Below, piece after piece: positions 1 to 8,928 of a stretch of DNA of 64,000 nucleotides. The DNA lies in NCBI RefSeq assembly GCF_002017875.1, contig NZ_MUFV01000002.1:124001-188000 (forward strand), given 5' to 3'. The translations under genes were made by a program, and so were the position numbers. The notes below the pieces were generated by a model that was not told where the DNA came from, did not search any database, and saw only the letters and a list, made by a program, of their open reading frames with translations. How positions within the stretch are numbered: the first letter of the stretch is position 1; every line of letters starts with the position of its first letter. Source of the stretch: Deinococcus sp. LM3 (GTDB lineage Bacteria > Deinococcota > Deinococci > Deinococcales > Deinococcaceae).

Positions 1-440
1 GGCGGCGCTTCGCGGATCAGGGTGCCGGTCAGGCGGTGGTAGCCCTCGGGCAGGTCGTGGCCGCGCAGCAGGTACGTGTGCCGGTCCGGGGTCACGGCCA
101 GCAGGTCCGCGCCGACGCGCTGCACGCGGGCCGTGACGGTCAGGGTCGTGCCGGCGGGCGCGGTCGGGGAGCTGAGCGGGTGCCGCCGGACGTCGCCGGG
201 CAGCCGGGCGTTATGGACGATCAGGCGCGGCGCGGGGCCGTTCCAGAGCTGTCCCCAGACGTCCAGGCGGGTGTCGTGCCGGGGGCTCCAGTCGAACGGC
301 TCGCCGGACAGTTCGATGCATGCGTGTGCGTCGCGCAGCGTGGCGCCGGTGACGCTGCGCGCGTAGGTGCCGGTGACGAGGACGAGGGTGCCGTCCGGGA
401 CGGCGGGCAGATCCGCGATGGTCAGGGGGCGGTAGGTCAT
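1..440 (-). CDS. hypothetical protein, 3' end outside window
   Basis: An open frame runs leftward from an ATG at 438-440 and is still open at base 1 (146 codons visible). The visible protein starts MTYRPLTIADLPAVPDGTLV and alternates short hydrophobic stretches with charged turns, as expected for a beta-rich fold (an OB-like or small barrel domain is possible, but no family is recognised). Its start overlaps the stop of the upstream gene (437-1057) in an ATGA arrangement, so the two are probably co-transcribed and translationally coupled. No signal peptide or membrane segment is visible. Confidence 0.6.
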   Translation of the reverse strand, partial: MTYRPLTIADLPAVPDGTLVLVTGTYARSVTGATLRDAHACIELSGEPFDWSPRHDTRLDVWGQLWNGPAPRLIVHNARLPGDVRRHPLSSPTAPAGTTLTVTARVQRVGADLLAVTPDRHTYLLRGHDLPEGYHRLTGTLIREAP

Positions 441-1057
441 GGGGTCTCCAGCAGGGCCAGGATGAGCGGGTGTGCGCAGAGGTTCGCGGCGAGCGTCAGG
501 GCTGCGTGGGCGGCCAGGTGCGGTGTCGGTCCGCTGCCGGTGGCGTTGCCGGTCACGGACGGCTGACCGTCCAGCGTGAAGTGAACCTGCGCGGCCGCGA
601 CGCAGGTGGTGTCGGTGACCGTGGCGCGCGCCTGGACGAACGCCTCACCGTGAAGGGCCGTCGTACCGGGGCGATGGGTGGGCGTGACGGTGAAGCCGAC
701 GTCGGTCAGGGCGTGCCGGAGCGCGTGATGGGCGGCGCCGGGCGTACCGGTGAGGTGGAGCGGTCTGCTCAGGAGGTCGGGTCGGTGGTGCAGGGCGGCC
801 CGTTCGAGGACGCCGTAGGGCAGTGCGACGTGCGCGCGGATCGTGTGACCGTCCGGGCCGGCGTTGTCGTGGAGGACGCGGGTGACCTGGAGCAGGTGGG
901 CGGGAATGCGGGTGGTCAGGGTGGGGTCGTCTGGCGCGGTCCGCTGCGCGAGGGCGTGAAGGCCGGTCTGCAGGAGGGAGTGGAGGGCGGCGGGGCGGTC
1001 TGGCGCGGTGACGGTGATTTCGGTGGTGGTGGGTGGGGGAGAGCTGGAGTGGATCAT
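437..1057 (-). CDS. hypothetical protein (206 aa)
   Basis: A 206-residue protein rich in Ala, Thr, His and Leu that I do not recognise. The N-terminus is a Ser/Pro/Thr-rich stretch (residues 3-12) followed by alternating strands and helices; there is no signal peptide and no obvious catalytic motif. The stop overlaps the ATG of the downstream partial gene (ATGA at 437-440), which points to a two-gene unit. The region upstream (1058-1130) contains the most AT-rich stretch nearby (1095-1111), where a promoter would be expected, but no clear -35/-10 pair can be chosen. Consistent codon use with strong third-position GC supports this being the real frame; the overlapping forward frame (470-1075) is a shadow. 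Confidence 0.6.
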   Translation of the reverse strand: MIHSSSPPPTTTEITVTAPDRPAALHSLLQTGLHALAQRTAPDDPTLTTRIPAHLLQVTRVLHDNAGPDGHTIRAHVALPYGVLERAALHHRPDLLSRPLHLTGTPGAAHHALRHALTDVGFTVTPTHRPGTTALHGEAFVQARATVTDTTCVAAAQVHFTLDGQPSVTGNATGSGPTPHLAAHAALTLAANLCAHPLILALLETP

Positions 1058-1290
1058 GCGGGCCTCACCACCTGAAGGTACGGAGAGGCACCTGAAATTT
1101 GGGAATTATTGCAAGTCCAGTCAGACGGTAGGCCCGGCCGACGACCAGACACCGGATCCGTCCGGGCATTCACCCTGACCGCCCAGGCCCATGGCCGCGA
1201 CGACACCCGGTGACGCCGTCACGGCTGCCGGTCACCACCCATCCGGGGGCACTGGACTGTGCGCGCCCGGCCTGCCCCCGGAAGCGGCAT

Positions 1291-1296
1291 GATGCT
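1291..1296 (+). promoter_or_regulatory. possible -10 box of a leaderless promoter
   Basis: GATGCT lies exactly six bases before the ATG at 1303, the spacing seen at several other starts in this window. No -35 box is recognisable. Taken alone this is weak. Confidence 0.3.
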
Positions 1297-1302
1297 GCGG
1301 GC

Positions 1303-2649
1303 ATGAGTGACTTTCAGCAGTATCTCGACGCGTACGCGCTGTCCATCGCCGGGCAGTACCAGGCGGCCCTGGACCTCCTGGACGCCCGGCCGGTCGTGGA
1401 CGCCCTGCATCACGCCCGGCAGCGGGCCTACGCCCTGCACCACCTGGGCCGCGTGGACGAGGCATACGCCGACATCGAACAGGCCGCCCACATCGCCGAG
1501 ACGGAACGCCCGCTCCAGCGGAGTGTCGTCTACATCGACTGGGCCGTCATGCTGATGCGCGACCAGCGCTTCGAGGAAGGCTTCCGGCTCTACCATCAGG
1601 CGCTCGCCCACGCCACCGACCCCGAGGAGCGCGCCGCGACCCTCTACAACCTCGGCTGGACGTACCTGCGCCGCGGGCACCTCGACCACGCCCTCGACGC
1701 GCTGCAAGAAGGCCACGCCCTGACGCGCGGCGCCCGGCAGGAGAGCCTGCGCTGGCGCGGCCACCTCTTCCGCTGCGCCCTCGCCCTGCACGCCCGCGCG
1801 TGCGGCCAGTTCGACCTCGCGCTCGGACGCGCCCGGCAGGCCACCCGACTGGCCGGGGACGACCGCGCCGGCGTGTACGCCTGGAACGTGCTGGCCACCA
1901 CCCTGCGCCTCGACGGACAGACCGACGCCGCCAGGGACGCCCAGCAGCGCGCCCTGAACCTCGCCGGGGACGGCGCCGCCCGCGACACCGAGGCCCTGTA
2001 CCTTGCCCTGATCGACCTCCGAGGCCCGGAAGGCGGGGCGGCCCGGGACACCCTGCGGCGCCTCGCACCGCTCACCGCGCCCTACGACGCCTGGCGTGCC
2101 CGCCTGCACCTCGCGCAGGCGCACCTGCAAGCCGGTCAGCCCGACGAGGCCCTGACGGTCCTCCAGGCGGCCACCGACGCGAACGAACCCTACGTCCTGC
2201 TCGACGAGGCCCCCGCCCTCACCGACCTGTACGACCTCGGACGGGCCGCCGGCCTGCCGCTCCCGGCCCCTGCGGCGCGGCAACCGGCCGCCCTGCACGT
2301 CACCGCGCGCGGGGCGCCCACCGCCCGCCTGTGCGGCCGACCACTCCCCGGCGTGCGGCCCCTGGCCCTCGCCGCCGTCGCGTACCTCCACCACGAGGGC
2401 CCCGCCACGCTCGACACGCTCGCCGGGGCGCTGCTCGACCTGCCCGCCGGCGACCCGCGCGGCCCCAACCGCATCCGCGCCGCCCTGAACGACCTGCACG
2501 ACCTGATCGGCACCGACACCCTGACCCGCACCCGGCGGCGCACCGTCACCCTCAACCCCGACTGGGTGGTCAGCACCGACCTGAACCTCCCCGGTCCCGA
2601 CCCGTTCACGGACCTCTACGGCGAGTGGGTCACGCAGCTCGGCCGCTGA
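1303..2649 (+). CDS. TPR protein with C-terminal winged-helix domain
   Basis: A 448-residue cytoplasmic protein. Residues about 10-330 are helical repeats of TPR type (for example the block around YNLGWTYLRRGHLDHALDAL, near 115-135). The last ~100 residues form a winged-helix domain of the kind found at the C-terminus of BTAD/OmpR-like regulators: a helix around LALAAVAYLHHEGPATLDTL, a recognition region NRIRAALNDLHDLIGTDTL, and a wing ending in VSTDLN. This suggests a DNA-binding regulator whose TPR part binds a partner. The frame is open back to 1210, but ATG 1303 is preferred because it has a -10-like box six bases upstream and begins the conserved part. Its stop codon abuts the stop of the convergent gene 2650-3738, which has the same architecture. 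Confidence 0.7.
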   Translation: MSDFQQYLDAYALSIAGQYQAALDLLDARPVVDALHHARQRAYALHHLGRVDEAYADIEQAAHIAETERPLQRSVVYIDWAVMLMRDQRFEEGFRLYHQALAHATDPEERAATLYNLGWTYLRRGHLDHALDALQEGHALTRGARQESLRWRGHLFRCALALHARACGQFDLALGRARQATRLAGDDRAGVYAWNVLATTLRLDGQTDAARDAQQRALNLAGDGAARDTEALYLALIDLRGPEGGAARDTLRRLAPLTAPYDAWRARLHLAQAHLQAGQPDEALTVLQAATDANEPYVLLDEAPALTDLYDLGRAAGLPLPAPAARQPAALHVTARGAPTARLCGRPLPGVRPLALAAVAYLHHEGPATLDTLAGALLDLPAGDPRGPNRIRAALNDLHDLIGTDTLTRTRRRTVTLNPDWVVSTDLNLPGPDPFTDLYGEWVTQLGR

Positions 2650-3738
2650 TCAATCCTCCCCGGCCTCCAGCCAGTCCAGCGGGCCGTCCAGCAGGCACGG
2701 GCCCTGACCGCCCCGCAGGTCCGTCGACCACACCCACTGCGGCCCCAGCGACAGCCGCCCGCCCCGCAGGCGCACCGCCTCCGAATCCCCCAGCAGGCTC
2801 CGCAGGCGCGACACGTGATACCGCACCTGCCCGTACAGCGCCTTCTCGGTGCCCTCGCCCAGCACCGCGTCCGCCACCCGCGGCCACGGCGCGCCGCCCC
2901 GCTCGATCAGGTACGCCAGCAGCGCCAGACTCCGGCCCTCGCCGCGCATCGGCACGAACGTCAGCCCGCGCTGCACGCCCAGCCGCCCGCGCGTGACCAG
3001 CCGCGCCTCATCCGGCGCGGCCGGCGGTTCCGGCCAGCCCAGCGCCGCGCGCACATGCGGCACGCTGCGGGACTCGTCCAGCACCTCGAACCCAAACCCC
3101 GACACGTCCGGCAGCAGCTCCACCGGCAGGCCCGAACGCAGCACCGACTCGGCGTCCTGCAGCGCCAGCCGGAGCTGCACGCCCGGCGACAGCCGCGCCT
3201 CGTCCGGCCGCCCCGACCCCGGATGCACCAGATCCAGCAGCGCCTGCACGTCCGCCGCCGCCTCCGCTGACGGCGCGTACCGCAGCGCCGCGTAATGATG
3301 CCGGACCGACACCAGCGGATCCCCCATCACGCGCGTCGTGGTCGCCAGCGTCAGGTGCGCCCCGAACGCCACCCCCGCGTCCACCTGCCCACCCAGCGCT
3401 TCCCGCGCGCGGCTCAGGGACGCCTCGAACGCCCCCTGCACTCGGTCCACGGTCGCCAGACCCACCAGCAGCGCCCCCCGCCACGGCCGTGCCGATCGTT
3501 GCGCGCGCACCAGCCCCATGCCCTCCTCGAACTGCTGCGCCGCTGCCGCGACCTCCCCGCTGAGCAGCGCCGCCCACCCGAGGTCATGCAGGATCGCAGC
3601 GCGCTGCGGCACGCCCCGCCCACCGTCGGCCAGCAGCGTCAACCACGCGGGGGGCGGCCGACGCCACGACCACCGCCCGGCCGGGTCCAGCGGCGTGCCC
3701 AGCGCCCAGCGGCCCAGCGGCGGCGGCAGGGGCGTCAC
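2650..3738 (-). CDS. TPR protein with C-terminal winged-helix domain
   Basis: A 362-residue protein with the same layout as its convergent neighbour: TPR-like helices at residues about 40-200, and a winged-helix domain at about 260-350. That domain has a helix around GRSLALLAYLIERGGAPWPR, a recognition segment YGQVRYHVSRLRSLLGDSEA, and a wing ending in VWSTDL. The two stop codons touch without a spacer (TGA at 2647-2649, TCA at 2650-2652), giving TGATCA with two further bases on each side. The pair probably arose by duplication and inversion or by independent recruitment of the same fold. Likely a transcription factor; target unknown. Confidence 0.65.
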   Translation of the reverse strand: MTPLPPPLGRWALGTPLDPAGRWSWRRPPPAWLTLLADGGRGVPQRAAILHDLGWAALLSGEVAAAAQQFEEGMGLVRAQRSARPWRGALLVGLATVDRVQGAFEASLSRAREALGGQVDAGVAFGAHLTLATTTRVMGDPLVSVRHHYAALRYAPSAEAAADVQALLDLVHPGSGRPDEARLSPGVQLRLALQDAESVLRSGLPVELLPDVSGFGFEVLDESRSVPHVRAALGWPEPPAAPDEARLVTRGRLGVQRGLTFVPMRGEGRSLALLAYLIERGGAPWPRVADAVLGEGTEKALYGQVRYHVSRLRSLLGDSEAVRLRGGRLSLGPQWVWSTDLRGGQGPCLLDGPLDWLEAGED

Positions 3739-3900
3739 GCGCCCACCCTGACCGCCGGTAGCCAGACCCGTCGAACCAACCGCCCGCCCATCAGTGTCGC
3801 CTCGCCTGCATCCGCCTGAGCATAGAGTGTCCGGACCCCGCCCTGCATCCGGCCCCGGACGCCGATCCGGGCGGCAGCGGTATCAGCGGCGGAACCCGTA

Positions 3901-4701
3901 TCAGGGGCGGGCCGGAATGTCTTCCCCTTCCGGACCGGCCAGCAACCGGTCGAGTTCCCGCGCCAGTCCGGCCGGGACGGCCACATGGGTCCGCAGCCAG
4001 TTCAGGATGGCGCGCGCCGCCGCCCGCGTGTGTCCGTACCCGGGCATCATGGCCGCGAACTCCGGCGCCAGCGCCGGGAACCGCACCTCCGCGCGGCGCT
4101 CGGGCGCGAACGGATCCCGCTGGTCGGACTCCGGCCCGGACAGCAGGGCGGCAATGTTCAGCACGCGGTCGACCGCGTACCCCTGCACGAACCGCAGGGC
4201 GCTGAGTGTTTCGCCCCGCGCTTCCCGGTGCAGGCCCACCAGGAGGTTCGTCAGGGCCTCGTTCACCTGCCAGTCCAGTGAGGCGGGCGCCGGCACCGGA
4301 GGCTCACGCAGGGGGAGCGGAGACTGCCCGGCGCGCGCCCACACGACCCGGCCGGCCGCGTACGTCGCGGCACCGAGTTCGTCGGGCGTGAACACGGCGT
4401 ACTCGGCCAGGATGCCGTCCTCGAACAGGGCCTTGCGGCCGTCCGGCGTGTTCTGGAAGTGAAAGGCGAGCGGAGCGGCCTGCTCCAGCCAGTGCACCCC
4501 CTGCACGTACGCGGCCTTCCACGCCGGTTCGACCACGACAAAGAAATCCAGATCGGAATGATCGTCCAGGCGGCGCAGATCCGCGCCCACGGACCCCAGC
4601 CCCAGGAGCAGCAGCGTGCCGGGCTGGCCTTCCAGAGAGGCGGCAATGCCGTCCAGGCGGCGCAGCAGGGCGGCGGGCGTGACGTGACGCGGCAAGGACA
4701 T
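3901..4701 (-). CDS. nucleotidyltransferase-domain protein
   Basis: A 266-residue soluble protein. The N-terminal third carries the polymerase-beta-type nucleotidyltransferase signature: GS at residues 36-37 followed by the DLD metal-binding pair at D50 and D52 in SDLDFFVVVE. The C-terminal part is helical, as in aminoglycoside or lincosamide nucleotidyltransferases and related minimal NTases, but the substrate cannot be read from the sequence. The ATG at 4699-4701 is chosen because the longer frame upstream runs through a non-coding repeat (4716-4850) and then into the next gene. It is transcribed divergently from the acyl-CoA dehydrogenase. Confidence 0.65.
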   Translation of the reverse strand: MSLPRHVTPAALLRRLDGIAASLEGQPGTLLLLGLGSVGADLRRLDDHSDLDFFVVVEPAWKAAYVQGVHWLEQAAPLAFHFQNTPDGRKALFEDGILAEYAVFTPDELGAATYAAGRVVWARAGQSPLPLREPPVPAPASLDWQVNEALTNLLVGLHREARGETLSALRFVQGYAVDRVLNIAALLSGPESDQRDPFAPERRAEVRFPALAPEFAAMMPGYGHTRAAARAILNWLRTHVAVPAGLARELDRLLAGPEGEDIPARP

Positions 4702-4715
4702 GCGGACACTGTCGC

Positions 4716-4850
4716 ATACGGACTCCGATTGAATGGGCTTTGCAGCCCATTCAATCCGAGCGAAGCGAGTGGGAGCAAAACGGGTTCCGGACGTGGAGTC
4801 GGCAATCCGGTGAAGTTCCGGATTGTCGGCGAAACAAACGGAATCCGTAT
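4716..4850 (+). repeat. short interspersed repeat, copy A (135 bp, MITE-like)
   Basis: Imperfect terminal inverted repeats (ATACGGACTCCGATTG at the left; the right end reads ATACGGATTCCGTTTG on the other strand). Inside are two hairpins: a perfect stem around 4729-4756 (GATTGAATGGGCT / AGCCCATTCAATC) and a second one around 4803-4828 (CAATCCGG / CCGGATTG). Three more copies occur in this window (18611, 39029, 39517). It sits in the shared upstream region of two divergent genes. It has no coding capacity, so it would need a transposase in trans. Short hairpin-rich repeats are known from Deinococcus radiodurans; I cannot assign this one to a named family. Confidence 0.85.
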
Positions 4851-5002
4851 CACACCAGGAGTTCCCCGGAGAGCGCAAGATCCCATCCAGGGCTGTGCGC
4901 GGCCGTTTTCCGGAGCGGGCGTCGTAGACTGTGGGCCTCAACTTCTGCTGGTGAAACGGGCGGCGCGGGGCAGGATGGCGCGGCGTCTCGTCTGAGGTAC
5001 GT

Positions 5003-6163
5003 ATGTTCGATGAATTCGCTGTGCATGAGCTGCTGTCCCCTGAAGAACGACTGATTCGCGAGAGTGTGCGCGGGTTCTGCGACGCGGAGTTGCTGCCGGA
5101 GGTCGCCGCCTGGTGGGACGACGGTTCCCTGCCGGTGCGTTCGGTCATGCGCCGCTTCGGTGAGATGGGCCTGCTGGGGCCGACCGTGCCGGAGGAATTC
5201 GGCGGGGCGGGCGCGTCGTACAGCGCGTACGGCGCGATGATGTACGAACTGGAACGGGTGGACAGCGGGCTGCGCAGCGCCGCGAGCGTGCAGGGCAGCC
5301 TCGTCATGTTTCCCATTCACGCGTTCGGCAGTGACGAGCAGCGCCGCCGCTGGCTGCCGGGCCTCGCGTCCGGTGAGCTGATCGGCTGCTTCGGCCTGAC
5401 CGAACCGGACGGCGGCAGCGATCCCGGCGCCATGCGCACCCGCGCGCGGCTCGACGGTGACCATTACGTCCTGAACGGGAACAAGATGTGGATCACCAAC
5501 AGCCCCGAGGCGGACGTGGCGGTCGTGTGGGCCAAGGACGACGGGGGCGTGGTGCGGGGGTTCATCGTGCCGACCGACACGCCGGGCTTCAGTGCGCCGC
5601 CCATTCACCGCAAGATGAGCCTGCGCGCCAGCGTGACCGGCGAGATCGTGCTGCAGGCCTGCCGCATTCCGGCCTCGAACCTGCTGCCGGGCAGCGCCGG
5701 CCTGAAAAGCCCGCTGTCGTGCCTGACCTCGGCGCGGTTCGGGATCGCGTGGGGCGCGATGGGCGCGCTGGAGGCCGTGTTGCAGGCCACCCTGGACTAC
5801 ACCGGGAGCCGCACGACCTTCGGGCGTCCCATCGCGGCGCGCCAGCTCGTGCAGGACAAACTGGTGCGCATGGCGACCGACCACAGCCTCGGGACGCTGC
5901 TCGCCTGGAGGCTCGGCACCCTGAAGGACGCGGGCCGCATGAACTTCGCGCAGGTCAGTTACGCCAAACGTAACAACGTCCGCGTGGCGTTGCAGGGCGC
6001 GCGGCTGGCGCGTGAACTGCACGGCGGGAACGGCATCACCACCGAGTACCCGGTCATCCGGCACATGCTGAACCTCGAAACGGTGGACACCTACGAGGGC
6101 ACGCACGACATCCACACCCTGATCGTGGGCCGTCACCTGACCGGGCAGGGCGCGCTGGACTGA
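5003..6163 (+). CDS. gcdH: glutaryl-CoA dehydrogenase
   Basis: A 386-residue acyl-CoA dehydrogenase that oxidises and decarboxylates glutaryl-CoA to crotonyl-CoA with FAD, in lysine/tryptophan degradation. It has the glutaryl-CoA type features: the RSAASVQGSLVM block (Arg and Ser that bind the distal carboxylate), the flavin-binding CFGLTEPDGGSDP stretch followed by WITNSPEADV, the RTTFGRPIAARQLVQ helix, and the catalytic glutamate E365 in DTYEGTHDIH. The length is usual for the family. The start at 5003 has GAGGT five bases upstream. It stands alone: no other lysine-degradation gene lies nearby, and a repeat occupies the promoter region between it and the divergent nucleotidyltransferase. 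Confidence 0.9.
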   Translation: MFDEFAVHELLSPEERLIRESVRGFCDAELLPEVAAWWDDGSLPVRSVMRRFGEMGLLGPTVPEEFGGAGASYSAYGAMMYELERVDSGLRSAASVQGSLVMFPIHAFGSDEQRRRWLPGLASGELIGCFGLTEPDGGSDPGAMRTRARLDGDHYVLNGNKMWITNSPEADVAVVWAKDDGGVVRGFIVPTDTPGFSAPPIHRKMSLRASVTGEIVLQACRIPASNLLPGSAGLKSPLSCLTSARFGIAWGAMGALEAVLQATLDYTGSRTTFGRPIAARQLVQDKLVRMATDHSLGTLLAWRLGTLKDAGRMNFAQVSYAKRNNVRVALQGARLARELHGGNGITTEYPVIRHMLNLETVDTYEGTHDIHTLIVGRHLTGQGALD

Positions 6164-6259
6164 ACCGGACGGACCCGCCGAGCCGCGTAGCAGAGCGGGG
6201 AGCAGAGAGGAAGGTTCCGGACGGTCCGCTGAACGTCCGGAACCCGGACGCGTGGCCGG

Positions 6260-8605
6260 TCAGCGGCGCAGCGAGAGCAGGTCTTCGAGGTGGTCCGGGC
6301 GGGAGATGTGGTACCCCTGGGCGTAGTCGCAGCCCAGGTCGCGCAGTAATCTGAGCATCCCGGCGTCCTCGACGCCTTCGGCCACCGTGGACAGCTGAAG
6401 GTCCCGCGCGAGGCGGATGGTGTTGCGCAGCAGCGCGCCCCGCGCGGTTTCCTGCGCGCCTTCCCGCAGGAACGACCGGTCGAGTTTCACGATGTCGAGC
6501 GGCAGGTCCGTCAGGAGCGACAGGCTGGAGTGCCCGCTCCCGAAATCGTCCAGGGCGACCCGCACGCCGGCCTCCCGCAGTTTCCGCAGGTGCCGGCAGG
6601 CGAGGTCCACGTCCTGCATGACGGTACTTTCCGTGACTTCCACGGTCAGGAGGTGCGCGCTCACCTGCAGGTCCGTGAGGGTCTGCAGGACCCGCTCGGC
6701 GTAGTCCGGCATCAGCAACTGCACCGGGCTGACGTTCACGTTCACGTGCGCTTCGGGCCACAGGGCGCGGGCCGCCTCCGTTTCACGCAGCGCCGTCTGC
6801 AGCGCCCAGTCGCCCAGCTGATAGATCTGACCGCTGCGCTCCGCGACCGGGATGAACGTGCCGGGCGGCACGGCCCCCAGCAGCGGGTGCTGCCAGCGCA
6901 GCAGCGCCTCGACCGCCACCCAGCGGCCGGTGTCCACGTCGCTGATCGGCTGGTACATCAGGGACAGTTCCTGCCGCTGCGCGGCGCCCTGCAACTGCGT
7001 TTCCAGGGTGTGCCCGTACTGGCTGCGCCGCAGCATCCGCTCGTCGAAGACACCCAGGTGTTCGCGCTGGTCGATGGCGTGCTGCAGGGCCAGACTCGCC
7101 TGCCGCAGCAGCGCCGAGAACGGCACCGGGTAGATGGACTCCGAGTACCCGGCCACCAGCTTCAGGGTCACCTCGCCCTCACGCAGCGCGAACGGTTCTT
7201 CCAGCCGCGTGAGCATCTGCGCCGGGTCGATCTGTGCGGGCGCGCGGGTGATGAGTGCCAGACCGCTCGAACTGATCCGCCCGACCACGTGCTGATCGTC
7301 ATTCCCGAGACGGTCCGCGAGTTCCCGGATCAGACGGTCCACGAAGGCGTTGCCGTACAGTCCGCTGAGTTCCTGCAGTCTGGGCACCTCGATCAGCAGG
7401 GCGCTGCGGACCGAGGTGTCCTCCTGCAGCAGTTCCGCGAGGCCCGCGCGGGAGTACGCGCCGGTCAGTTCGTCCCGCAGGACCCGTTCCCGCAGCTGCG
7501 CCTCCCGGCCCTGCAGGTGATCGAGCAGGTCGTTGATGGTCCGGGCCAGGACGCCGAGTTCCGTGCGGTTCGACGATTCCAGACGGTGCGTGGGGTCCCG
7601 GGCGATGCGCTGCGTGTCCGCGACGTACCGCGTCAGGACCCGCAGTACCCGGCGGTTCAGGAACAGCATGAACGCCAGCAGCGCCGTCAGGGTCACCAGC
7701 AGGATCACTCCCCGCAGCTGCCACAGCGTGTCCTGCCCGGCCAGATGAACGGCCCGGGGAATGGTGAGTTGCAGGCCCAGTTGCGGCGGGCCGACCGGCG
7801 CCTCCAGCGCGGAGATGCCGATCACCTCGCGCGGCCGGAACGTCAGGGCGGACTGTCCCTCGGCGGGCAGCTGCGCGAGTTGCGCGGTGAACGTGCCCGA
7901 CGAGTGCATCAGCTGCCCCAGCGCCGTCTGGGACAGCATGCGCGCGAACAGCATCACGCCGCCGCGCCCGCTTCCGTCGTCACGGGTGATGGGACGGGCT
8001 GCCATCAGGTACGGCCGCGCCCCCACCAGCACGATGCCCTGCGCGCCCTCGCCCGGCAGCGGGGACGGCAGTTGTGCCAGCAGCGCGCGGACCGTCGGCC
8101 CGGCAGGGAGGACCTGTGAACCGTCGCGGCGCAGCGCCGTGACGATCCGCCCGTCCGGCGCCGTCACCCCGGCGTAATCGACCCGGCCTCCCATGAAGGT
8201 GCTCATGCCGAACGCGTCCGCCTCGAACCCCGGATTGCGTCCGACCGAGAAGTCGAACGTGGACGTCCACTGACTGAAGTTCAGCGTGAACAGACTGACG
8301 CGTTCCTCCTCGGTGATCAGGTCCTCACGGGCAATCTGGGAGTACTGCGCGACCTGCTCCCGCTCGATCTGACGGAAGCGGGTGTCCATCAGCGCCGGAA
8401 TGACCACCAGCAGGGCCAGCAGCGTCGGCAGGGCCAGCACACCCAGCAGGATCAGGACCTGCACCCGCAGCGACTCGCCGGGCCCGTCCGGGCCCGTCCA
8501 CCACCAGCGTCGCCGCCCCCCCTGAGTCATGCGTGTCCCCGCGCCCCCGGCGGGCGTCGAGTCCTGACCCCGGTGGCGGTCGGGCAGGCTCGCAGGTTTC
8601 GGCAT
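6260..8605 (-). CDS. CHASE4-HAMP-GGDEF(degenerate)-EAL membrane protein, likely c-di-GMP phosphodiesterase
   Basis: A 781-residue inner-membrane sensor. TM1 lies at about 47-72 (VLILLGVLALPTLLALLVV), then a periplasmic CHASE4-like domain to about 295, TM2 at about 300-322, HAMP, a GGDEF-like domain (about 380-520) and EAL (about 540-775). The cyclase signature is destroyed (GRISSSGLALI where xGGDEF would be), so no cyclase activity is expected. The EAL domain keeps EALLRW, NVNVSPVQL, EVTEST, LDDFGSGHSSL, KLDRSF, AEGVED and QGY, so it should cleave c-di-GMP to pGpG. An alternative ATG exists at 8530 (MTQGG), just before TM1; both are possible. It is the first of five adjacent c-di-GMP genes. 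Confidence 0.85.
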   Translation of the reverse strand: MPKPASLPDRHRGQDSTPAGGAGTRMTQGGRRRWWWTGPDGPGESLRVQVLILLGVLALPTLLALLVVIPALMDTRFRQIEREQVAQYSQIAREDLITEEERVSLFTLNFSQWTSTFDFSVGRNPGFEADAFGMSTFMGGRVDYAGVTAPDGRIVTALRRDGSQVLPAGPTVRALLAQLPSPLPGEGAQGIVLVGARPYLMAARPITRDDGSGRGGVMLFARMLSQTALGQLMHSSGTFTAQLAQLPAEGQSALTFRPREVIGISALEAPVGPPQLGLQLTIPRAVHLAGQDTLWQLRGVILLVTLTALLAFMLFLNRRVLRVLTRYVADTQRIARDPTHRLESSNRTELGVLARTINDLLDHLQGREAQLRERVLRDELTGAYSRAGLAELLQEDTSVRSALLIEVPRLQELSGLYGNAFVDRLIRELADRLGNDDQHVVGRISSSGLALITRAPAQIDPAQMLTRLEEPFALREGEVTLKLVAGYSESIYPVPFSALLRQASLALQHAIDQREHLGVFDERMLRRSQYGHTLETQLQGAAQRQELSLMYQPISDVDTGRWVAVEALLRWQHPLLGAVPPGTFIPVAERSGQIYQLGDWALQTALRETEAARALWPEAHVNVNVSPVQLLMPDYAERVLQTLTDLQVSAHLLTVEVTESTVMQDVDLACRHLRKLREAGVRVALDDFGSGHSSLSLLTDLPLDIVKLDRSFLREGAQETARGALLRNTIRLARDLQLSTVAEGVEDAGMLRLLRDLGCDYAQGYHISRPDHLEDLLSLRR

Positions 8606-8928
8606 TCGGCGCGTTTCAGAGGTGAGGCCTTCCTTCAGGGGGAACCGGTGTGGCGTCCGGGTGAGAGGGAACCGCGGGGCGGGCAGAGGGCCCGTCCGGA
8701 CCTGCAGACAGCACAGGCAGAAGACATGGACTGACCGGGAGTCCGTCTCATCTTGTGCTGATCTTCACGCCGCTTCATGAGTTGTGTGCCGGCGGCATTC
8801 ATGTTCCGGGGGCTCCCCCCGGCGCCGGGCAGGGGGCCAGCGGAGCGCAGCCGGCCGGCCCGGCGGTTTTGAGTGCCACGGGGCGCGGGTGCCCGGCAGC
8901 CTGCGGAGCCCGCACGTCTGCACCCTGA
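8606..8928. other. 323-bp intergenic region with a G/C hairpin
   Basis: No gene is seen here. At 8806-8822 a 7-bp stem (CCGGGGG, loop CTC, CCCCCGG) lies about 110 bp beyond the stop of the leftward diguanylate cyclase gene and could end its transcript, although no T-tract follows on that strand. The left part must hold the promoter of the 6260-8605 gene, but no clear boxes were found. Confidence 0.4.
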
